From Gammaproteobacteria bacterium (GTDB lineage: Bacteria > Pseudomonadota > Gammaproteobacteria > DSM-19610), in NCBI GenBank assembly GCA_015494295.1, contig WGBO01000047.1, forward strand, positions 1 to 32,740: a stretch of DNA of 32,740 bases. The letters run 5' to 3'. The notes under the pieces were generated by a model, which saw only the letters and a list, made by a program, of their open reading frames with translations, did not search any database and had not been told where the DNA came from. Shown here piece after piece: positions 16,149-23,236 of the stretch. Position 1 is the first letter of the stretch. Each line of letters begins with the position of its first letter. The translations under genes and the position numbers were made by a program.

Positions 16149-16484
16149 ATGCCCAACGCCGCCAGGAACCTCCTTCCCCTCGCCCTGCTGCTCTCCGCCG
16201 CGGCGCACGCCGTCGACGACACAGTGCCGGACACCGCGCCGCCCGCCCCACCCAGCGCCAGCGAACAGGAACAGATCGAGCCCGAGGTCAACATCATCCA
16301 GCGCGACGACAAGACCATCGAGGAATACCGTATCAACGGCCAGCTCTACATGATCAAGGTCACGCCCAGTGACGCGCCGCCCTATTACCTGGTGGACACC
16401 GACGGCGACGGCTCCCTGGACAGCCGCCAGAGCGAGATCGAGCCGGACCTGCTGATCCCGAGCTGGGTGCTGTTCCGCTGGTAG
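16149..16484 (+). CDS. DUF2782 family small exported protein
   Basis: A 111-residue protein with a signal peptide (about residues 1 to 21, cleaving near AHA) and an acidic mature part. The core IIQRDDKTIEEYRINGQLYMIKVTP followed by PPYYLVDTDGDG is characteristic of the DUF2782 family, which in gammaproteobacteria is often encoded beside polA. ATG at 16149 has AAGGA upstream and gives the signal peptide; the frame is open to an earlier ATG at 16041 that would remove it. Its function is unknown. The DxDGDG stretch looks like a calcium-binding loop, but that is only a resemblance. Confidence 0.82.
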   Translation: MPNAARNLLPLALLLSAAAHAVDDTVPDTAPPAPPSASEQEQIEPEVNIIQRDDKTIEEYRINGQLYMIKVTPSDAPPYYLVDTDGDGSLDSRQSEIEPDLLIPSWVLFRW

Positions 16485-16526
16485 CGGCCATCCGCCCGGA
16501 CTTGCCCGCGCGCGCGTCGGGACCGG

Positions 16527-16532
16527 TATAAT
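16527..16532 (+). promoter_or_regulatory. Perfect -10 box of the TRAP permease operon
   Basis: TATAAT with the start codon eight bases downstream at 16541, predicting a leader of one or two bases. A weak -35 candidate TTGCCC (16502-16507) sits 19 bases upstream. Confidence 0.55.
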
Positions 16533-16540
16533 CCGCGCCC

Positions 16541-17068
16541 ATGTCGCCCGCAACCCTGCTCGCCCTTTCCGACCGGCTCGACCGGATCAGCACCGCCATC
16601 GGCCGCGCCAGCGCCTGGCTGGCTCTGGGCCTGGTGCTGGTGACCTTTCTGGTGGTGCTGCTGCGCTACCAGTTCGACACCGGCTCCATCGCCCTGCAGG
16701 AAGCCGCCCTGTACCTGCACGCCGCGCTGTTCATGCTGGGCGCGGCCTGGACCCTGAAACTCGACGGCCACGTGCGCGTGGACGTGCTGTACCGGCATTT
16801 TGGCGCGCGGGGGCAAGCGATCGCCGACCTGTTCGGCATCCTGGCGTTCCTGCTGCCGACCTGCGCCTTCCTGCTGTGGATCAGCCTCGACTACGTGGAA
16901 GCGGCCTGGCGGGTGCGCGAAGGCTCGCCGGAAGCCGGCGGGCTGCCTTACGTGTATCTGCTGAAAACCCTGATTCCTGTCGCTTCCCTGCTGCTCGCGA
17001 TACAGGGCCTCAGCCAGTTGCTGCGCCGCGCCGGAGAACTGGCGCAAACGGGGCGCGAACATGGCTGA
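16541..17068 (+). CDS. dctQ: TRAP transporter small permease (DctQ family)
   Basis: A 175-residue inner-membrane protein with four hydrophobic segments (about residues 25 to 42, 55 to 72, 95 to 115 and 143 to 160), the DctQ pattern. It pairs with the large permease to form a sodium-driven secondary transporter fed by a periplasmic binding protein. The conserved stretch LKLDGHVRVDVLYRHF between segments 2 and 3 supports the family. Its 3' end overlaps dctM by eight bases, so translation is coupled. The start is fixed by a -10 box eight bases upstream. The substrate is discussed under the binding protein at 19004. Confidence 0.88.
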   Translation: MSPATLLALSDRLDRISTAIGRASAWLALGLVLVTFLVVLLRYQFDTGSIALQEAALYLHAALFMLGAAWTLKLDGHVRVDVLYRHFGARGQAIADLFGILAFLLPTCAFLLWISLDYVEAAWRVREGSPEAGGLPYVYLLKTLIPVASLLLAIQGLSQLLRRAGELAQTGREHG

Positions 17069-18440
17069 AGGCGCCATCGCCCTGTGGATGTTCGGCACGG
17101 TGTTCCTGTGCCTGCTGATCGGCTACCCGGTGGCGTTCACGCTGGCCGGCACCGCGCTGGTGTTCGCCTTCGTGGGCGAATGGGCCGGCAGTTTCGACCC
17201 GGTGTACCTGCACGCCCTGCCCAACCGCGTGTACGGCATCATGATCAACCCGACGCTGATGGCAGTGCCGCTGTTCGTGTTCATGGGGGTGATGCTGGAG
17301 CGCTCGCGCATCGCCGAGGATCTGCTGGAATCCATGTCCGGCCTGTTCGGCACCCTGCGCGGCGGGCTCGGTTTTTCAGTGATGCTGGTGGGCATGCTGC
17401 TGGCGGCCAGCACCGGCATCGTCGGCGCCACCGTGGTCACCATGGGCCTGCTGTCGCTGCCCACCATGCTGCGGCGCGGCTATGACCCGCGCGTGGCCAC
17501 CGGCGCGATTTGCGCCTCCGGCACCCTCGGTCAGATCATCCCGCCGTCCATCGTGCTGGTACTGCTCGGCGACGTGCTGTCCTCGGCCTACCAGCAGGCG
17601 CAGCTCGACCAGGGCATCTTTTCGCCCAGGACGGTATCGGTCGGCGACCTGTTCGCCGGTGCACTGCTGCCGGGGCTGTTACTGGTGGCCCTGTACCTGC
17701 TGTACCTTGCCGGCGTGGCCTGGTGGCGGCCGGCAGCCATGCCCGCCACCCGCGACGCCGACAGCCCGTCGGTCACCCTGACCACCACGCTGCGCGCCCT
17801 GCTGCCGCCGCTGCTGCTGATCCTGGCGGTGCTGGGTTCCATTCTCGGCGGCCTCGCCACGCCCACCGAGGCGGCGTCGGTGGGCGCCGTGGGCGCCATG
17901 CTGCTGGCCGCCGCGCGCGGCCAGTTGACCATGGCGGTGCTGCGCGAGGTCGTCAGGAGCACCCTCAAGGTGTCCAGCATGGTGTTCCTGATTCTCATCG
18001 GGGCCTCGGTTTTTTCACTGGTGTTCCGGGGCTTTGGCGGCGACATACTGATCGAGGACTGGCTCACGCAACTGCCCGGCGGAGTGCTGGGCGCGATGCT
18101 GGCGGTAATGCTGGTGATGTTCCTGCTCGGTTTCGTGCTGGATTTCATCGAGATCACCTTCGTGGTGGTGCCCATTGTCGGGCCGGTGCTGCTGGCCATG
18201 GGCCTGGACCCGGTATGGCTGGGCGTGATGATCGCGATCAACCTGCAGACCTCCTTCCTCACCCCGCCGTTCGGCTTCGCGCTGTTCTACCTGCGTGGCG
18301 TGGCGCCGGCCAAAGTCGCCACCGCCGACATCTACCGCGGCGTCATGCCCTTCATTGCCATACAGTTGTTGATGCTGGCGCTGCTGGCGGCATGGCCGGC
18401 ACTGGCCACCTGGTTGCCCACACAGGTGTACAGCGGTTAG
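17061..18440 (+). CDS. dctM: TRAP transporter large permease (DctM family)
   Basis: A 459-residue membrane protein with at least eleven hydrophobic segments, the substrate-translocating subunit of a TRAP transporter. Recognisable parts are FVFMGVMLERSRIAEDLLES, the GIVGATVVTMGLLSLPTML region, SGTLGQIIPPSIVLVLLGD and, near the C-terminus, NLQTSFLTPPFGFALFYLRG, which line the ion and substrate sites in this family. Length is usual. It overlaps dctQ by eight bases. No binding-protein gene follows in the same direction; instead a receiver gene starts 115 bases downstream and the binding protein gene faces back from 20119. Confidence 0.92.
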   Translation: MAEGAIALWMFGTVFLCLLIGYPVAFTLAGTALVFAFVGEWAGSFDPVYLHALPNRVYGIMINPTLMAVPLFVFMGVMLERSRIAEDLLESMSGLFGTLRGGLGFSVMLVGMLLAASTGIVGATVVTMGLLSLPTMLRRGYDPRVATGAICASGTLGQIIPPSIVLVLLGDVLSSAYQQAQLDQGIFSPRTVSVGDLFAGALLPGLLLVALYLLYLAGVAWWRPAAMPATRDADSPSVTLTTTLRALLPPLLLILAVLGSILGGLATPTEAASVGAVGAMLLAAARGQLTMAVLREVVRSTLKVSSMVFLILIGASVFSLVFRGFGGDILIEDWLTQLPGGVLGAMLAVMLVMFLLGFVLDFIEITFVVVPIVGPVLLAMGLDPVWLGVMIAINLQTSFLTPPFGFALFYLRGVAPAKVATADIYRGVMPFIAIQLLMLALLAAWPALATWLPTQVYSG

Positions 18441-18458
18441 ACTTTCGTCCATTAATCC

Positions 18459-18504
18459 GGTCCCCCGGTGGAAAAAGACGTGCAGGGAGGCGTCTAATGG
18501 GACC
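18459..18504 (+). promoter_or_regulatory. Possible structured leader before the response-regulator gene
   Basis: GGTCCC (18459-18464) and GGGACC (18499-18504) can close an outer stem, with an inner GACG/CGTC stem (18477-18494) presenting GGGAGG in its loop. It lies in the 115-base gap between dctM and the receiver gene. It does not match a riboswitch class that I know, and chance pairing is possible. Confidence 0.2.
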
Positions 18505-18555
18505 AACCCGGCGTAAGGTGGCAGACACGGCGGGCGAAACAGGACGGGAGGCGCC

Positions 18556-19002
18556 GTGAGTCATTCAAACAATACCGGAATCATTCTGCTCGTCGATGAC
18601 AACCCCGACGACATCGAACTGACCCTTCGCGCGTTCAGGAAAAGTCGGTTAACTAACCGAATCCTGGTGAAACGCGACGGCCAGGAAGCGCTGGACTACC
18701 TGCTCGGCGAGGACGACAAGGGCAACCCCAACCCACTGCCCACGGTCACGCTGCTCGACCTGAACATGCCACGCGTGAACGGACTGGACGTGTTGAAGCG
18801 GCTGCGCGCCGAGGAACGCACCCGCACCGCCCCCGTGGTGGTGCTCACCACTTCGGACGAACAGCGCGACATCGTCGACAGCTACCAGCTCGGCGCTAAC
18901 AGCTACATCCGCAAACCGGTCGACACCCAGGCCTTCTTCTCCGTCATCCAGGAACTGGAGCTGTACTGGACGGTGATGAACGTGGCGCCACCCGCCGCCT
19001 GA
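18556..19002 (+). CDS. Single-domain response regulator (CheY-like, Rcp1 type)
   Basis: A 148-residue stand-alone receiver domain with no output domain. Acidic pocket residues Asp14 and Asp15, phospho-acceptor Asp68 (LLDLNMP), the switch Thr99 and Lys120 (RKP) are all present. The long insert after strand 2 and the sequence PRVNGLDVLKRL resemble Rcp1-type receivers, usually paired with phytochrome-like or hybrid histidine kinases; no kinase is encoded here. The GTG start at 18556 is preceded by GGGAGG. Its stop lies one base from the stop of the convergent TRAP binding-protein gene. A link to TRAP uptake or to the GGDEF-EAL protein is plausible from position only. Confidence 0.88.
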   Translation: MSHSNNTGIILLVDDNPDDIELTLRAFRKSRLTNRILVKRDGQEALDYLLGEDDKGNPNPLPTVTLLDLNMPRVNGLDVLKRLRAEERTRTAPVVVLTTSDEQRDIVDSYQLGANSYIRKPVDTQAFFSVIQELELYWTVMNVAPPAA

Positions 19003-19003
19003 G

Positions 19004-20119
19004 CTACATGCTGCGGGCGTTCAGGTAGGCCTGCTCCGAAATCGAACTCCACGACATCACCTGCTCGCGGAACGCCTGGAATGAGGCGTAGGTGCGCCGC
19101 GACAGTTCGTCCTTGTCGGCGATCTCCGCCACCACTTCGTGGGACAGATCGCGCAAGCGGCGCAGCACGTCGTCCGGCAGCTTGCGCACGTCCACCTTGT
19201 GCTCGTCCACCAGGGTCTGCAGGGCCTGGTTGTTGCGCGCCACGTACTCGGTGAGGATCTCCTGGTTGGCCACCCGCGCGGCGCTTTCCACGATCCGCTG
19301 CAGGTCGGCGGGCAGGGCCTCGAATGCCTTGCGGTTGACGATGGCTTCCAGGGTGGTGCCGGGTTCGTGCCAGCCGGGGTAGTAGTAGTATTTCGCGGCC
19401 TTGTAGAGGCCAAAGGCCAGGTCGTTGTAGGGGCCGACCCATTCCGTGGCGTCGATGGCGCCTGACTGCAGGGAGGTGAACAGCTCGCCGCCGGGCAGGC
19501 TCACCGGCGTGCCGCCGGCGCGCGCCAGCACCTCTCCGCCAAGGCCGGGGATACGCATCTTCAGGCCCTTGAGGTCGTCCAGCGTATTGATCTCGCGGTT
19601 GAACCAGCCCGCCATCTGTACACCCGTGTTGCCGGCCGCCAGCGGCACCAGCCCGAACGGCTCGTAGGTTTCGCGCCACAACTCCATGCCGCCGCCGTGA
19701 TACAGCCAGGCGTTCATTTCGTCGGCGGTCAGCCCGAACGGCACCGTGGAGAAGAACTGCGCGCCCTCGCTCTTGCCCTTCCAGTAGTAGGCCGAGCCGT
19801 GGCCGAGTTCGGCAGTGCCCTGCGACACCGCGTCGAACACCTCGAACGCCGGTACCAGTTCCCGCGCGCCGTACACCTTGACCTCGATGCGGCCGCCGCT
19901 CATTTCGGTGATGAGGCGCGCTAGCGTGTTGGCGCCGGTACCCAGGCCCGGGAAATTCTTCGGCCAGGTGGTCACCATCTTCCACTTGAGCGGTTTGAAA
20001 GACGGCCCGGCGGCGCTGCCGCAATCCACGCCGGGCGCCTCCTTGCAGCCGCTGGCCAGCGTGGCGCCGGCGATGACGGCGCCGCCGCCCAGGTGTCGCA
20101 GGAAGTGTCTTCTTTTCAT
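19004..20119 (-). CDS. dctP: TRAP transporter substrate-binding protein (DctP family, TakP-like), Tat lipoprotein
   Basis: A 371-residue exported binding protein. The N-terminus carries a twin-arginine motif (KRRHFLR, residues 2 to 8) and a lipobox with Cys25 (LASGC), so it is probably a Tat-exported lipoprotein. The mature part has the DctP fold, with VTTWPKNFPGLGTGANTLA, the signature LKGLKMRIPGLGGEVLARAG, and SLQSGAIDATEWVGPYNDLA. These resemble binding proteins for 2-oxo acids (TakP), where the conserved Arg contacts the carboxylate; the exact ligand is an inference. ATG at 20119 has GAGGA five bases upstream. It faces the permease genes instead of following them, which is unusual. Confidence 0.88.
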   Translation of the reverse strand: MKRRHFLRHLGGGAVIAGATLASGCKEAPGVDCGSAAGPSFKPLKWKMVTTWPKNFPGLGTGANTLARLITEMSGGRIEVKVYGARELVPAFEVFDAVSQGTAELGHGSAYYWKGKSEGAQFFSTVPFGLTADEMNAWLYHGGGMELWRETYEPFGLVPLAAGNTGVQMAGWFNREINTLDDLKGLKMRIPGLGGEVLARAGGTPVSLPGGELFTSLQSGAIDATEWVGPYNDLAFGLYKAAKYYYYPGWHEPGTTLEAIVNRKAFEALPADLQRIVESAARVANQEILTEYVARNNQALQTLVDEHKVDVRKLPDDVLRRLRDLSHEVVAEIADKDELSRRTYASFQAFREQVMSWSSISEQAYLNARSM

Positions 20120-20167
20120 CGTGTCCTCGCAGGGTTTTCACACCGGCCCGGTGTCGGGATGGCAGCT

Positions 20168-20173
20168 ATTGTA
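20168..20173 (-). promoter_or_regulatory. -10 box of the TRAP binding-protein gene
   Basis: The minus strand reads TACAAT, giving a leader of about 40 bases that includes the GAGGA ribosome-binding site. No good -35 box is present at 17 bases, so an activator may be needed. Confidence 0.35.
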
Positions 20174-20194
20174 CGACCTCGCCGGACGAAGGGC

Positions 20195-20211
20195 AGGTTT
20201 AAACTAAACCT
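20195..20211. promoter_or_regulatory. Operator candidate between divergent dctP and GGDEF-EAL genes
   Basis: AGGTTTA and TAAACCT are perfect seven-base inverted arms with a three-base centre. The site lies at about -30 to -45 relative to the dctP start and touches the -35 box of the opposite promoter, so one regulator could control both genes. Confidence 0.45.
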
Positions 20212-20238
20212 TGCAAATTTCGTTGGTTATGCCATTAT
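20211..20238 (+). promoter_or_regulatory. Possible promoter of the PAS-GGDEF-EAL gene
   Basis: TTGCAA (20211-20216), a 16-base spacer and CATTAT (20233-20238). This would give a leader of roughly 105 bases before the ATG at 20351. The region is much richer in A and T than its surroundings, so other -10-like hexamers exist nearby. Confidence 0.3.
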
Positions 20239-20350
20239 GCTGACCAATTTCTATAAAAGCACATGTAGTACCCTGCAATATAAGGAAATTTCGCGGGTAA
20301 GGCATCAGACTTACGGTCACCAGCCAACCGGCTGTACTCCGAGGGAACGT

Positions 20351-23233
20351 ATGCTGGACGCACCCGAGCGCATAAGCGCCCGCTTTTCGATATTGCTGTT
20401 TCTGGGATTTTTGCTTGTACCGGTCGCTGGTTTCGGCAGCGCGACGCTGTTTGGTGTCATCGATACCTGGCAATTGCAACACCTGCTGGCCGACGGCGTG
20501 GTACCCGTGTTCGCCGTCCTGTTCATCTTCTTCTCCCTGTTCCAGCTCCAGCGCCTGATCACCCCGCTCACCCACTGGACCCTGCAACACCCGGAAGGCG
20601 GCAACGCGCCGTCGCACCTGCACCGCCAGTTGCAGCGTTACAGCCGCGACTTCTGGATGCTGATCGCGGCCTACACGGTCGCCACGCCGCTGCTGGTGTT
20701 CTGGCGCCTGGACGGCGGCGTGCACGCCGGCAACCTGTACAGCTTTATCAATTTCTCGGTGCTGCAGGCGATGACCGCCACGCTTACCGGCGTGCCCGCC
20801 TACCTGTTCGGCCTGCACCAGCTCGGCAAGCTGGTGTCGCAGCTCAGCCTCGACCGCATTCACGTCAGTCTCAAGTCGCGTACCCTGTTGCTGGTCGGCC
20901 TGGTGCCGCTGCTGTCCTACGCGCTGCTGGTCGACTACCACTGGCTGACCACCGGCCAGCTCGAAACCGGCTACCTGACTACCTTCGCCCTGCTGGCGCT
21001 GATCACCGTCATCATCAGCCTGTTGTCGATCCGCAGCATGCAGCAGGCGCTGCGTCCCTTCCAGGAACTGTTCAGCCGCAGCGGCGCCTCCACGCACGAA
21101 GTGCTGGCGCGCCTGCGACCGGCCTCCACCGACGAGATAGGCCACCTGACACAAACCCTGGGGCGGGTGTTCCAGCGCCTCGGCGACCAGGAAACCCACA
21201 TGCGCGCCATCGTCGACACGGCGGCGGAAGGCATCATCGTGGTCGACGAGCGCGGCCAGATCGATACTTTCAACCCGGCCGCCGAACGCCTGTTCGGCTA
21301 CCTTGCGCAGGAAATACGCGGCCGCCACCTGGCAACCCTGCTGCCGGACGAGTTCCAGGTGCGCCAGAGCATCAGCCCGCACAGCGAGGAACGCGACGTG
21401 CAGGGCGTGCACCGCAACGGCTCGCGCATCCCGGTGTCGCTGCGCATCTCGGAAATGGAAATCAGTGGGCGGCGCATGTTCACCTGCCTGGTCGCCGACA
21501 TCAGCCAGCGCAAGGCCGCGGAAAGCGAACTGCTGGCCGCAGAGGCGCGTTACCGTGCGCTGGTGGAAACCGCTCACGACCTGGTGTGGAGCGTGGACAC
21601 CGACGGCCGCTGGAGTTACCTGAATTCCTCCTCGCGGGTGATCTACGGGCTGGAACCGGAACACATGGTGGGGCGCAACATCGCCGAGTTCTGCGCGCCC
21701 GACAACGGCGAGGCGGACCAGAAGGCGTTCGGCGAACTGCTGGCCGGCAACGACCTGTACCAGTACGAGACGGTACACCTCGACAAGGACGGCAACCGCC
21801 GCCACCTGAGCTTCAACGCCAAGGCGCACCGTGACGAGAACGGCGACATCCTGCAGATCAGCGGTACCGCGCGCGACATCACCGACCAGAAAGCCTTCCA
21901 CGAACAGCTCACCTACCAGGCCGAACACGACTCCCTGACGCGACTGTTCAACCGCCATTACTTCCAGCAGGAACTGGAACGCACGGTGGCGCGCGTGTCG
22001 CGCAGCCCGGACAGCAGTTGCGCGCTGTTCTATATCGACCTGGACCAGTTCAAGTATATCAACGACACGCTGGGCCACGCCGCCGGCGACCGGCTGCTGG
22101 TGGAGATCACCCAGTTGCTGCTCAAGCACGTCCGCGAGGGCGATCTGCTGGCGCGTTTCGGCGGCGACGAGTTCACCCTGCTGCTCTACGATATCCGCGC
22201 CGCCGACGTGATCTCCGCCGCGGAGCATTTCCGCCTGCTGTTCGAGTCCTTCAACTTCATCGAGGACGGCAAGAGTTTCAACATCAGTTGCAGTATCGGC
22301 GCGGCGCTGATCGACGCGCACGTGGAAAGCGCGGAGGAAGCCCTGTCGCACGCCGATATCGCCTGCAACATGGCCAAGGCCCAGGGCCGCAACCGCATCA
22401 AGCTCTACGACCCCAGCGACAGCAACAAGGACGGCATGGCCGCCGACATGGGCTGGGCCTCGCGGGTGCGCGAAATGCTCGACGAGGACAAGTTCCAGCT
22501 CGTCTACCAGCCGATCATGGCGCTCAACGACGACCAGGTGCAGGACTACGAGGTGCTGGTGCGCATGGTCTGCGACGACGGCGAGATCATCCTGCCCGGC
22601 GGCTTCATGCCGGCGGCGGAACGCTTCGGCCTGATCCACAGCGTCGACCGCTGGATTGTCAACCGCGCCCTCACCCAGTTGTCGCGCCTGCACCAGCAGG
22701 GCGAGGCGGTGCGTTTTTCCATCAACCTGTCGGGCAAGGCCTTCGAGGACGCGCTGCTGCTGCCAATGATCAAGGACCTGCTGGACAACGCCAGCCTCGA
22801 CCCCTCGCGGGTGTGTTTCGAGATCACCGAAACCGCGGCCATCGCCAAGCTGTCGGAGGCAGAGAAGTTCATCAGCGCACTGAAAGACATGGGCTGCCAG
22901 TTCGCGCTCGATGACTTCGGCGCCGGCTTCTCCTCGTTCGCCTACCTCAAGCACCTGCCGGTGGACAAGCTGAAGATCGACGGATCCTTCGTGCAGGGCA
23001 TGGCCGACAGCCACATCGACCAGGCCATGGTGCAGTCCATGAACCAGGTCGCACACGCGCTCGGCAAGCAGACCATCGCCGAGTACGTGGAGAACTCCAC
23101 CACCCTGGAACTGTTGCGGAACTATGGCGTGGACTACGCCCAGGGCAACTACATCGGCAAGCCGCGCGAGGCGCTGATGAACATCACCCGCCTGCCGCCC
23201 ACCCGCCTGCAGGCCGCCAGCCGCGCCGACTAG
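20351..23233 (+). CDS. Membrane-bound PAS-PAS-GGDEF-EAL c-di-GMP enzyme
   Basis: A 960-residue protein. Six hydrophobic segments occupy about residues 12 to 225, then two PAS domains (about 284 to 395 and 408 to 520), a GGDEF domain (from about 527, motif GGDEF at 604 to 608) and an EAL domain (about 705 to 945). The I-site RxxD (REGD) is five residues before GGDEF. The EAL motif is EVLVR (734 to 738), and FSINLS, the Glu of CFEITET, DDFGAG, KLKIDGSFV and a late Glu are all present, so both activities look intact. ATG at 20351 follows GAGGGA; the frame is open further upstream but runs into the spacer. It is divergent from dctP. The direction of its net activity cannot be read from sequence. 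Confidence 0.92.
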   Translation: MLDAPERISARFSILLFLGFLLVPVAGFGSATLFGVIDTWQLQHLLADGVVPVFAVLFIFFSLFQLQRLITPLTHWTLQHPEGGNAPSHLHRQLQRYSRDFWMLIAAYTVATPLLVFWRLDGGVHAGNLYSFINFSVLQAMTATLTGVPAYLFGLHQLGKLVSQLSLDRIHVSLKSRTLLLVGLVPLLSYALLVDYHWLTTGQLETGYLTTFALLALITVIISLLSIRSMQQALRPFQELFSRSGASTHEVLARLRPASTDEIGHLTQTLGRVFQRLGDQETHMRAIVDTAAEGIIVVDERGQIDTFNPAAERLFGYLAQEIRGRHLATLLPDEFQVRQSISPHSEERDVQGVHRNGSRIPVSLRISEMEISGRRMFTCLVADISQRKAAESELLAAEARYRALVETAHDLVWSVDTDGRWSYLNSSSRVIYGLEPEHMVGRNIAEFCAPDNGEADQKAFGELLAGNDLYQYETVHLDKDGNRRHLSFNAKAHRDENGDILQISGTARDITDQKAFHEQLTYQAEHDSLTRLFNRHYFQQELERTVARVSRSPDSSCALFYIDLDQFKYINDTLGHAAGDRLLVEITQLLLKHVREGDLLARFGGDEFTLLLYDIRAADVISAAEHFRLLFESFNFIEDGKSFNISCSIGAALIDAHVESAEEALSHADIACNMAKAQGRNRIKLYDPSDSNKDGMAADMGWASRVREMLDEDKFQLVYQPIMALNDDQVQDYEVLVRMVCDDGEIILPGGFMPAAERFGLIHSVDRWIVNRALTQLSRLHQQGEAVRFSINLSGKAFEDALLLPMIKDLLDNASLDPSRVCFEITETAAIAKLSEAEKFISALKDMGCQFALDDFGAGFSSFAYLKHLPVDKLKIDGSFVQGMADSHIDQAMVQSMNQVAHALGKQTIAEYVENSTTLELLRNYGVDYAQGNYIGKPREALMNITRLPPTRLQAASRAD

Positions 23234-23236
23234 GCC

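Noticed and set aside
18441..18555. A c-di-GMP riboswitch before the receiver gene
   Set aside because: I tried to fit the conserved core of the class I and II aptamers and could not; only short stems are present.
20204..23056. A 950-codon minus-strand frame opposite the PAS-GGDEF-EAL gene
   Set aside because: The sense strand encodes an intact multidomain protein. The antisense product is repetitive in Val, Gln and Leu, with no recognisable fold.
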